Translations under genes and position numbers: made by a program | Shown: positions 57,131 to 64,000 of the stretch, in pieces | Layout: the number at the start of each line of letters is the position of its first letter | Position numbering within the stretch: the first letter of the stretch is position 1 | Notes under the pieces: model-generated | The model's input: the letters and a program-made list of their open reading frames with translations, nothing else | What the model was told of the DNA's origin: nothing | Database searches by the model: none | Assembly (NCBI RefSeq): GCF_030268685.1 | Contig: NZ_BSRQ01000020.1 | Location: forward strand, 1-64,000 | DNA: 64,000 nucleotides | Direction of reading: 5' to 3' | Source: Microtetraspora sp. NBRC 13810 | GTDB lineage: Bacteria > Actinomycetota > Actinomycetes > Streptosporangiales > Streptosporangiaceae

Positions 57131-60100
57131 CTACTGGTCGGCGAGGTCGGCGATCTCGTCTTCGGTGAGCACCCCCGAGTAGGCGCGCACGTCGTCGACG
57201 TTCAGAGTGATGTGCGTGAAGGGCGTGTGAGCACCGGCCAGGCCGATCAGCAGATGGTCGCCGTCGTACGGGGCGGTGAGGTTGGTCGCCGTGTCCTGGA
57301 GGGCTCCGTCGACGTAGAGCCGGATCTCGCCGGTCGGGTAGTCGTACGTCGCGGCGACGTGCGTCCACTCCTCGGCCTGGGGCGGATCGGTGGACTGGAC
57401 GCTCACGGCCGCGGTGCCCTCGGGGGAGGAGGGCATGCTCATCACCCAGCGATCCGTCCGCTGGCTGTAGGACAGGGAGACGTTGCCCTGGGCCACCACC
57501 TTGGCCGAGCCGGTCTTGTCGTCGAGCCTGACCCAGGCGGCGACCGTGAAGCTGCGGTCGGTCCGCAGCACCGGGCCGGCCGTGTGGACGTACCCGGTGA
57601 AGATGGCCGCGGTCCCCTGGTCCGTGGCGGCGGCTGCGCCCAGGTTGGGCAGCCCGGTCCGTACGGCACGGCCGAGCCAGCCGTCGCCCCGGATCACCGT
57701 GCCGTTGAAGGTGGCGTGCCGGTTCCGGCCCGAGGAGTCCGTGGCGGTGGTCCCGGACCGCTCGTCGAACCGCCAGTGCCCTTCGGGGACGACGGGCCGG
57801 TTGGCGAGCTGGGCGATCTCCGCCTGGTAGAGGACCCGGTCGTGGACGCGGACGTCGTCCACCTCGCCCCACCACGGGACGTCGGGATTCTTCCCCCTGC
57901 CGATGTTGAAGACACCGGTCGCGTTCCACGGGGACGTCTGCGTGGCGGTGATGGCCTGCGGCCGACCGTCCACGTAGAGCCGGATCTGCCCGGTGGCCGC
58001 GTCGAAGGTGCCCACCAGCCGGGTCCAGCTGCCGACCGCGGGCGGGCCGTCGGAGCGGGCCATGCGGTAGCTGACCGCCTCCTGGGTGTCCGCCGAGGCC
58101 ATGACCATCGCCCACCGGTCGAAGGTCGCGTTGTACATCAGGTGGAAGCCGTCCCGGTGGGCGCCGTCCTGGCTGAGCACGATCCGGTTGGCGCTCTTGT
58201 CGGTCAGCCGCACCCAGGCGGCCACGCTGAAGTTGCGGTCGGTGCGGATGATCCCGGTCTGCGCCGGGGCGAGGCGGGCCCCCTTGCTGATCCTCACCGC
58301 GCCCTTGGCCCGGCCGCTGACCCAGTGCGGGCCGTCCTCCGGCGCCGGACCCGCGACGAAGGCGGCGTGCCTGCCGCGCCCGGAGGAGTCGGCGGCGGTG
58401 CTGCCGCCCGTCTCGTCCAGCGTCCAGTGCGCCACCGGGGCGGTCGCGGCGCGGACGCTGAACTCGTACCGCTTGAACGGCCCGATGTGCCCCGCCCGGT
58501 CGCGGCTCCACACGTACAGGGTGTTGAGCAGGCTGCGCGAGGGGGTCGCCCTGATCACCGCGCTGCCGTCGGCCGCCGCGGTCACGGCGGTCGCGGTGCC
58601 CGGATCGTCGCTGTTCAGCGCGTAGAGGAAGGCGCCCACGTCCGGGTCGGCCGCGTCGCGGCGGATGGTGAAGGCGCCCATGACGCCGACGCCGCCGCCG
58701 GGCACCGGATCGCCGCCGTCGGGCGTCTCGGGATAGTCGGCGGAGTCGACCTGCGGCGAGCCCGAGGGCCGGGTCCGGTCCACGATCAGCTCGCACCAGG
58801 GCGACCAGTCGCCGGTCCCGCTGGTCGCGGTGCCGTCCTGGGCGCGCACCCGCCACGACACCCGGGCGCCGTCGGCGAACGCCCCGGCCGGGACCGGCGC
58901 GGTGACCGGCGTGCCGGAGGCGACGTAGGCGGTCACCCGCTCACCGAGCTTCGCGCCGCCCGTGACATGCCATTCGAAGTGGGCGCGCACCGTCTGTCCC
59001 CTGGCCGCGTCGGGGTCGCTCACCCGGGCGCGCAGCGTCGGAGTGGGCGTGGTGACGTACGGCGCCGCCGCACCCGTCGCGCAGGGCACCCCCTGGCTCG
59101 CGCCGACCGTCGCCGAACGCTGGTCGGGGACGTTCGGCCGGGAGTTGTAGGTGATCTCCAGCACCGGGTTGTTGCGGAACTTCTTCCAGCCGAACGTGTC
59201 GCTCTCGTTGGACGCGCGCAGGCCGAGGGTGAGGTCGGCCCACCTGCCCGCCGCGGCGGACGTCACGATGGACGTGGCGTTGAAGTCGACCCCGCCGTCG
59301 CTGCAACCGGAGCCGTATCCCTTCGCCACGTCGACGGTGGCCACCCTGCTCTTCCAGCTCGGCTGGGCGTTCCAGGTGGTGCCCGAACCGATCGCGCCGG
59401 TGTGCCACAGCTCCACCGGGCGCGCCGAGCACGACCAGGAGTGGACCTCGTACGTGCGGAACGTCGCCCTGATGATGTGCTTGCCGTTGACCGGGGCGGT
59501 CTTCATCCGGAAGAAGGACCGGTAGGTGTCCCGGGTGGGACCCGAGGGGACGTAGGGGTCGTCGTAGTAGCCGACCCGGGCGACGTCGCCGCTGCCGTAG
59601 TACTTGGTGCGCCCGAAGTGCTTGGAGACGAAGGCGAACGCCGCGCGGCCCGCGCCGTGCATGGGCGGGTCGATGTACAGCGGGAAGGTCAGCCCCGGGG
59701 CGCGCAGGAACTCCTGGTCGGGGGTCAGGACGAGGGTGTTCCCCTCCAGCCTCGCCGGCACCGCGCCGACCGCGTCCCCGGTGCGCGGCCCGACGGACCG
59801 GTCGCCGATCTCGGTCGCCGAGCCGGAGGAGTCCCACATCTGCGGCGCGTTGCCGTGCAGGGCGACCTGCCCGTCGCCGTCGAGCACGGTGAGGTTCCCC
59901 GCGGAGTCGAGGTCCAGCGTGCCGCCGGTGACCTGGACGCCGAAGCGGATCTCCGCCAGCGCCGGGGTGACCTCACGCACCACCAGGACCTGGGAGAAGC
60001 CCTCGGCGCCCGCGGTGAGCCTGAGGTCGGCGCCGGGGATCACGTCGGCGTACGTCGCGGTGGCGCCGCTCAGCGAGGGCTCGGGCAGCGGGGCGGGCCA

Positions 60101-60502
60101 GGTGTACGCGATGGAGACGCCGTCCCTGGCCAGGCGGGCCAGCGGCCCGGTGCCGCCGCCGGAGAAGGCGAGGTCGGCGTCGGCCGCCGCCGGGCGCACC
60201 GTGCCGTCCTCCCGCCGGGTCAGCGCCGGATCCGCCTCCACCCAGGCCGCCCCCTGCTGGACATGGGTCGGCCGGGCCGAGACGACCATCCGATGGTTCC
60301 CGTCCGGCTCCGCGAAGACCCGGGTGGTCGGAGTCCGCTCGGAGGCGATCTCCACCGGCACCCCCAGCTCGCGGGCCCGTTGCAACGCCAGGGAGTCGTC
60401 GTCCGGCGGCAACCCGGACCCGGCGACCGTCGCGGAGGCGGGCAGCCCGACGACCAGCCCGCCGATCAGCACACAGAACATGACGAGAACTCGGATCACC
60501 AC
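57131..60502 (-). CDS. secreted LamG/DNRLRE-type protein, partner of the RHS gene
   Basis: A protein of about 1123 residues. A signal peptide (VLVMFCVLIGGLVVGLPASA) is followed by an N-terminal region common to these giants (VFAEPDGNHRMVVSARPTHV). A DNRLRE-like module (YRSFFRMKTAPVNGKHIIRA, ELWHTGAIGSGTTWNAQPSW) follows, then a beta-sandwich region. Two LamG domains end the protein (HWTLDETGGSTAADSSGRGR with VAAWVRLTDKSANRIVLSQD; HWRFDERSGTTATDSSGRNR with VAAWVRLDDKTG). GTG 60502 is favoured by GAGG five bases upstream; a GTG at 60529 is possible. It is co-transcribed with the RHS gene and probably an extracellular adhesin or carrier. Confidence 0.85.
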   Translation of the reverse strand: MVIRVLVMFCVLIGGLVVGLPASATVAGSGLPPDDDSLALQRARELGVPVEIASERTPTTRVFAEPDGNHRMVVSARPTHVQQGAAWVEADPALTRREDGTVRPAAADADLAFSGGGTGPLARLARDGVSIAYTWPAPLPEPSLSGATATYADVIPGADLRLTAGAEGFSQVLVVREVTPALAEIRFGVQVTGGTLDLDSAGNLTVLDGDGQVALHGNAPQMWDSSGSATEIGDRSVGPRTGDAVGAVPARLEGNTLVLTPDQEFLRAPGLTFPLYIDPPMHGAGRAAFAFVSKHFGRTKYYGSGDVARVGYYDDPYVPSGPTRDTYRSFFRMKTAPVNGKHIIRATFRTYEVHSWSCSARPVELWHTGAIGSGTTWNAQPSWKSRVATVDVAKGYGSGCSDGGVDFNATSIVTSAAAGRWADLTLGLRASNESDTFGWKKFRNNPVLEITYNSRPNVPDQRSATVGASQGVPCATGAAAPYVTTPTPTLRARVSDPDAARGQTVRAHFEWHVTGGAKLGERVTAYVASGTPVTAPVPAGAFADGARVSWRVRAQDGTATSGTGDWSPWCELIVDRTRPSGSPQVDSADYPETPDGGDPVPGGGVGVMGAFTIRRDAADPDVGAFLYALNSDDPGTATAVTAAADGSAVIRATPSRSLLNTLYVWSRDRAGHIGPFKRYEFSVRAATAPVAHWTLDETGGSTAADSSGRGRHAAFVAGPAPEDGPHWVSGRAKGAVRISKGARLAPAQTGIIRTDRNFSVAAWVRLTDKSANRIVLSQDGAHRDGFHLMYNATFDRWAMVMASADTQEAVSYRMARSDGPPAVGSWTRLVGTFDAATGQIRLYVDGRPQAITATQTSPWNATGVFNIGRGKNPDVPWWGEVDDVRVHDRVLYQAEIAQLANRPVVPEGHWRFDERSGTTATDSSGRNRHATFNGTVIRGDGWLGRAVRTGLPNLGAAAATDQGTAAIFTGYVHTAGPVLRTDRSFTVAAWVRLDDKTGSAKVVAQGNVSLSYSQRTDRWVMSMPSSPEGTAAVSVQSTDPPQAEEWTHVAATYDYPTGEIRLYVDGALQDTATNLTAPYDGDHLLIGLAGAHTPFTHITLNVDDVRAYSGVLTEDEIADLADQ

Positions 60503-60645
60503 GTCCACCTCGGAAGAGTCGTCCGTCACCCGGGTGCACCAAAGTAGGAAGATCCGGTTTCACGCCGGTTTCACGGGCGCCTCAAGGGGGCGGCTCGTCT
60601 GCGAGGTCGGCCGAACCACGGTGCAGGTGGCGTGATCCGCCGGGG

Positions 60646-61485
60646 TCAGCGTACGGAGCAGATCGCCGAACCGATCACCGAGGTCACCGCGGCCGGGTGT
60701 GAGATGAGGGTCAGGTGGGATCCGCCCTGGAACCGGGTGATCTTCGAGTGGGCCCGGTGGGCCATGGACGTCTGTGCGGCCGGTGTGATGATCCGGTCGC
60801 CGGTGCTGATGAAGTACCAGGACGGGATCGTCTTCCACGCCGCCGCTTTCGACGGGGTGGTGAACGCGCTGGTCGAGGCGGCCCGCTGGGAGGCCCACAG
60901 GCGGACGGCGGTGTCCTGCGGCAGGTCCGAGGCGAACGAGCGGACGAAGACGTCCCGCTTGAGGTACAGGTCGGCCGCTCCCGAGGGGGCTCCCGCATAG
61001 GGCACCCGGTCGTAGAGGGAAGCGGGGCTCGCGCCGAGGGCGGAGCCCTGCCCGCTGAGCCCGCCGGTGGTCTCCCCGACGTCCGGGGCCGCGGCGTCGA
61101 CGTACACGAGGGCCTTGACGTTCGGGGCACTCGCGGCGGCGTTCGTGATCACCGAGCCGCCGTAGGAGTGTCCGACGAGCACGATCGGGCCGTGCACGGT
61201 CTTCAGGAAGTCGGCGACGGTCGCGGCGTCACCGGTGAGGTCCCGCAGCGGATTCGCGACGGCCCGCGCGTCGTAGCCCGCTCGGCGCAGCGCGTCCACC
61301 TCGCCGTTCCAGCTCGACGTGTCGGCCCAGGCTCCGTGGACCATGACGACCGTCGGCTTGGTCCGGCCCGGTGACGGGCAGGGCGGCGGGCTCGCCGACG
61401 CCCGGTCCGCCGGGGCGACGACGACCGACGTGGTGATCATGGTGAGTGCCGCGATGGAGGTGATCATGCCGTGTGCGAGCTTCAT
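60646..61485 (-). CDS. secreted alpha/beta hydrolase
   Basis: A 279-residue exported esterase-like hydrolase. The signal peptide is residues 1-32. PTVVMVHGAWADTSSWNGEV gives the oxyanion loop, VGHSYGG the nucleophile S107, STGDRIITPAAQ the acid, and GGSHLTLISHP the His. This set resembles the MenH/salicylate-esterase-like hydrolases of actinomycetes (RsbQ-like fold). It is on the same strand as the mdc genes and starts immediately downstream of mdcH (the stop and start codons overlap by 4 bases), so it may be transcribed with them, although its role in malonate use is not evident. Confidence 0.9.
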   Translation of the reverse strand: MKLAHGMITSIAALTMITTSVVVAPADRASASPPPCPSPGRTKPTVVMVHGAWADTSSWNGEVDALRRAGYDARAVANPLRDLTGDAATVADFLKTVHGPIVLVGHSYGGSVITNAAASAPNVKALVYVDAAAPDVGETTGGLSGQGSALGASPASLYDRVPYAGAPSGAADLYLKRDVFVRSFASDLPQDTAVRLWASQRAASTSAFTTPSKAAAWKTIPSWYFISTGDRIITPAAQTSMAHRAHSKITRFQGGSHLTLISHPAAVTSVIGSAICSVR

Positions 61486-62468
61486 CTTCTCTCCCCGGGT
61501 GTGGCGGGCCGTCGGACGGACCGGCTGTTTGAGGGGGGATCAGGATGTTCCCGTGCCCGGCGGGCGCGCACCGCCGCGTCGGCGACGCCGGTCTCCGCGA
61601 GGGCGAGGACCCGGGCGTGCGGATGGGCCGCACCGGCCATCCGGGCGAGGACGTGTCCCGGGGGCGCCTGGATGAACAGGGTCGTGCCGAGCTCGCCGAG
61701 CAGGGCGGTGGCGTCGCGCCATCGCACCGTCGTGGCGACGCCGCGGGCGAGGTCGTCGAGCACGGCGCCGGTGTCGCGCAGGAGGCGGCCGGTGGAGTCG
61801 CCGACGTAGGGGACGGTGAGCCGGCGGCGGGGTACCGTGCCGAGAAGGTCCGCCAGGGCGTCGGCGACGCCGCCGAGCAGCGGGCAGTGCGAGGGGACGC
61901 CGATGTCCAGGCGTTGTACGCGCCGGGCTCCGTCCCGGGCGGCCGTCACGGCGAGGCGTTCCAGGGCCCGGGTGCTGCCCGCGACCACGATCTGCTGGTC
62001 GGTGTCGACGACCGCCACATAGGCCGGGTCGTCGTCGGTGCCGATCGACTCGACCATCCGCCGGACGCGGGACACGGTCAACCCGAGGACGGCGGCCATG
62101 CCGTACCCGCGGGGGTAGGCGTCACGCATCAACTCGCCGCGGCGGCGCACGGTCGTGAGGGCTTCGGCGAAGGTCAGGGCGCCGGCGGCGACCGCGGCGG
62201 GGAACGCTCCGACGGAGTGCCCGGCCACGGCGTCCGGCGTCACGCCCGCGCCGGCGAGGGCGCGGGTCGCGGCGACTCCGGCGACGCAGAGCGCGACCTG
62301 CGCGGTGACGGTCGATCGCAACGCCTGGGCGGTGTCGTTCCCGGACGAGCCGGGCAGGATCCGCTCGGCCTCGGCGAGGGTCGCGGCCACGGCGGGCTGA
62401 TCGGGCAGGTCGTGGAGCATCCCGGGACGCTGGGTGCCCTGGCCGGGGTACAGGAAGGCGACTCTCAC
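61482..62468 (-). CDS. mdcH: malonate decarboxylase epsilon subunit (malonyl-CoA:ACP transacylase type)
   Basis: A 328-residue acyltransferase of the FabD/MdcH group. FLYPGQGTQRPGML opens the domain, GHSVGAFPAAV carries the nucleophile S85, PSHCPLL the catalytic H194, and the substrate region is ESIGTDDDPAYVAVVDTDQQ. MdcH charges the malonate decarboxylase ACP-like delta subunit with malonate. The GTG at 62468 overlaps the mdcG stop. The last residues are Arg/Pro-rich and extend to the next gene. Confidence 0.85.
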   Translation of the reverse strand: MRVAFLYPGQGTQRPGMLHDLPDQPAVAATLAEAERILPGSSGNDTAQALRSTVTAQVALCVAGVAATRALAGAGVTPDAVAGHSVGAFPAAVAAGALTFAEALTTVRRRGELMRDAYPRGYGMAAVLGLTVSRVRRMVESIGTDDDPAYVAVVDTDQQIVVAGSTRALERLAVTAARDGARRVQRLDIGVPSHCPLLGGVADALADLLGTVPRRRLTVPYVGDSTGRLLRDTGAVLDDLARGVATTVRWRDATALLGELGTTLFIQAPPGHVLARMAGAAHPHARVLALAETGVADAAVRARRAREHPDPPSNSRSVRRPATPGERR

Positions 62469-63148
62469 GGGACGTCCCACGGGTCGTCCACCAGTTCCGG
62501 GCCGTGGGCGGTGCGGGCCAGGACGGGACCGCCGGTACGGGCCCATTCGGTGAGGCTGATCCCACCACGCGGAGTCTCCAGCTGGCAGTCGACCCTGCGG
62601 GGGAGGGCGGCGAAGGCGGCCGTCAGGCGCGCGGCCAGGGCCCGCTCCCACCTGCGCGGCGCCCTGATCAGCAGGTCCAGGTCACTTCCGGGGTGGGTGA
62701 CCGCCCGCCCGGTGGCGAGCTCGAAGCCGACGCCGCCGATCGGGCCCCAGACGGCGTCACCGTCCAGTTCGGCGGCCAGCAGCAGGGCGGCTGCGGACAG
62801 GGCGGTGGACAGGGCGGTGGACAGGGCGGCGGGCAGCCGGGGAAGGCGGGGACGCTCCCGCCGCAGGTCCTCGGGTGGTACGCGGCGGGTCACCGCGCCG
62901 GCGGGTACGAGGGTGGCATGACGTTGCCGTCGCGCGGGTCCGCGCACGCCGACCGGGATCAGGCCGGGCGGATGCGGCGCCCGCCGTACGACGCCCCAGG
63001 GGCAGGCGGCGAGCGACGCGGAGGCCCAGCCGGGGAGCACGGCGTCAGCCACCGCGCTCCCGGTGAGCCGCAGCAGGTCGTGCGGGAGCGTGGTCCCCGT
63101 AAAGGTCCCCGTAAAGGTGTCCGCCATGGTCCCCGTCGTCTGCGTCAT
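62465..63148 (-). CDS. mdcG: phosphoribosyl-dephospho-CoA transferase
   Basis: A 227-residue MdcG homologue. It attaches the 2'-(5-triphosphoribosyl)-3'-dephospho-CoA prosthetic group to the acyl-carrier subunit of malonate decarboxylase. The nucleotidyltransferase site is GPIGGVGFELATGRAVTHPG followed by SDLDLL (D156, D158). Two short repeats near the start (TFTGTFTGT) and in the middle (STALSTALS) look like slippage. It lies 7 bases after mdcE and overlaps mdcH by 4 bases. Confidence 0.85.
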   Translation of the reverse strand: MTQTTGTMADTFTGTFTGTTLPHDLLRLTGSAVADAVLPGWASASLAACPWGVVRRAPHPPGLIPVGVRGPARRQRHATLVPAGAVTRRVPPEDLRRERPRLPRLPAALSTALSTALSAAALLLAAELDGDAVWGPIGGVGFELATGRAVTHPGSDLDLLIRAPRRWERALAARLTAAFAALPRRVDCQLETPRGGISLTEWARTGGPVLARTAHGPELVDDPWDVP

Positions 63149-63155
63149 GGAATGG

Positions 63156-63962
63156 TCACCACCATTGGGCGGCGAGCGACTCGTGGATACGGCGGGAGGC
63201 GGCCCGGGTCCGCCGGGCGCCGGGGGAGGTGAGCCGGTCGCTCAGGTCGCGGGGGCCGCGGCGGGCCCGCCGTACCGCGGCGGTGAGCGCCTCTTTGACC
63301 TTCCGGACGTCCCCGCCGGTCGGGTCGGCGGCGTTCTCGACCTTCAGGAGCTCGTCGCACATGCCGAGTCCCGCCCAGTCGGCGACGTCGTAGGACAGCG
63401 GGGGGACACGCCGTGCCAGCTCGTCCAGCTCGTCCACCGTCCGCAGGGTCACCCTCGCCGCGGCTTCCTTGTGCATGGCGTGGACGACCACGCCGGGGTC
63501 GTCGAGCGCCAGGATCTGGTTCGCCTGGTAGCCGTGTGCGAGCAGTCCGCCGGACAGCGCCGTTCCGACGACGAGCGTGATCACCGGGTGTCCGGCGGTG
63601 CGGGCGCGGACGTAGGCGTCCACGGCGGCGGCCAGCGCGTGATGCAGGCCGAGCAGCTCTTCGACGCGTCCGTACGCCTGGCTGGGGACGTCGACCACGG
63701 CGACGATCGCGCGGCGGCGGTCGTCGGGCAGCCGGGCGTCCTCGGCGACCGTGCCGGTCAGCGTCTCGGCGATCGCGAGCCCTTCGCGCAGGCCGACCTC
63801 GCCCGCACGGGCCCGGGGGTAGGGGCTGCGCGGGTCCGGCACGACGGCGAGCAGCCGGGCGGTCCCGTCGCCGAGGGTGGCGTCCGCCGTGATCACGGAG
63901 GGGACCACGTGGGTCACGTCGCCGCCGGCGAGCGCCCGGGTCCAGGTCTGACCGCGGCTCAT
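63156..63962 (-). CDS. mdcE: malonate decarboxylase gamma subunit
   Basis: A 268-residue carboxyltransferase-fold protein, the gamma chain of the biotin-independent malonate decarboxylase. With the beta chain it decarboxylates malonyl-S-ACP to acetyl-S-ACP. Visible family features are the oxyanion-forming strand VITLVVGTALSGGLLAHGYQ and the segment ILALDDPGVVVHAMHKEAAA. GGAGGGAGACC precedes the ATG at 63962. It overlaps the mdcD stop (ATGA). Confidence 0.88.
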   Translation of the reverse strand: MSRGQTWTRALAGGDVTHVVPSVITADATLGDGTARLLAVVPDPRSPYPRARAGEVGLREGLAIAETLTGTVAEDARLPDDRRRAIVAVVDVPSQAYGRVEELLGLHHALAAAVDAYVRARTAGHPVITLVVGTALSGGLLAHGYQANQILALDDPGVVVHAMHKEAAARVTLRTVDELDELARRVPPLSYDVADWAGLGMCDELLKVENAADPTGGDVRKVKEALTAAVRRARRGPRDLSDRLTSPGARRTRAASRRIHESLAAQWW

Positions 63963-64000
63963 GTCCGGTCTCCCTCCGGTGGTGCGGCGTGCGCCCACAC
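63959..64000 (-). CDS. mdcD: malonate decarboxylase beta subunit, 3' end only
   Basis: The last codons (VWAHAAPPEGDRT then TGA 63961-63959) lie at the window edge, in the frame that overlaps the mdcE ATG. Only the tail is visible; the identity rests on the normal mdcD-mdcE order. Confidence 0.45.
   Translation of the reverse strand: MWAHAAPPEGDRT

Noticed and set aside
55859-60547. Another very long plus-strand open frame opposite the LamG gene
   Set aside because: Same reason: composition is that of a shadow frame, while the minus strand encodes recognisable LamG domains and a signal peptide.
1-64000. tRNA or rRNA genes, riboswitches, origins of replication
   Set aside because: No cloverleaf with conserved TTCGAATC-like arm, no rRNA-like stretch, and no DnaA-box cluster was found by eye; a covariance-model scan would be the decisive check.

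Overview
The window is about 72% G+C. It has the habits of a filamentous actinomycete: GTG/TTG starts, many TetR/MarR regulators, a SARP-type regulator, P450-ferredoxin pairs, LamG/RHS giants and Rrf2, DinB and SgcJ-like proteins. Streptosporangiales (Streptosporangium/Nonomuraea-like) would fit, but that placement is inference. No rRNA, tRNA, CRISPR array or replication origin was seen.

Layout. 0.1-2.5 kb: TetR regulator divergent from an FMN reductase and an aldo/keto reductase. 2.6-4.7 kb: AraC regulator and saccharopine-dehydrogenase-like gene, each missing its 5' end at a tandem-repeat junction. 4.7-9.4 kb: DinB protein; TetR regulator facing a P450-ferredoxin pair across two matching operators; AftB-like membrane glycosyltransferase. 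9.4-11.6 kb: fragments of an LLM oxidoreductase, a peptide-binding protein and an amidase. 11.6-16.3 kb: SDR, secreted phytase, DUF5994-STAS fusion, a 58-residue small protein, GDSL esterase. 16.3-17.9 kb: four abutting gene fragments. 18.1-28.1 kb: DUF4331, NUDIX, ArsR/erythromycin-esterase pair, ABC ATPase fragment, secreted proteins, Rrf2/NmrA pair, CHRD protein, TetR. 28.2-32.6 kb: alpha/beta hydrolase, then a four-gene operon (EF-hand protein, isocitrate/isopropylmalate-dehydrogenase homologue, isochorismatase-like hydrolase, methyltransferase).

32.6-38.7 kb: DsbA-like protein, membrane protein, a P450/ferredoxin-reductase/ferredoxin operon, SDR and TetR. 38.9-47 kb: regulators with clear operators, a secreted beta-propeller, an HTH protein under a 36-bp perfect palindrome, a MarR/LLM pair sharing three operators, a GNAT gene between IS5-like ends, an FBP zinc protein and TetR. 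47-60.5 kb: SARP-NB-ARC-TPR regulator converging on LamG-RHS-HINT genes and a small acidic secreted protein. 60.6-64 kb: secreted hydrolase and the end of a biotin-independent malonate decarboxylase operon (mdcD-mdcE-mdcG-mdcH).

Two themes stand out. First, regulator/target pairs carry readable dyad operators, so several small regulons can be proposed from sequence alone. Second, at least six places join truncated genes abruptly, often with clean reading frames up to the joint. These could be genuine deletions or assembly joins; the sequence alone cannot decide.
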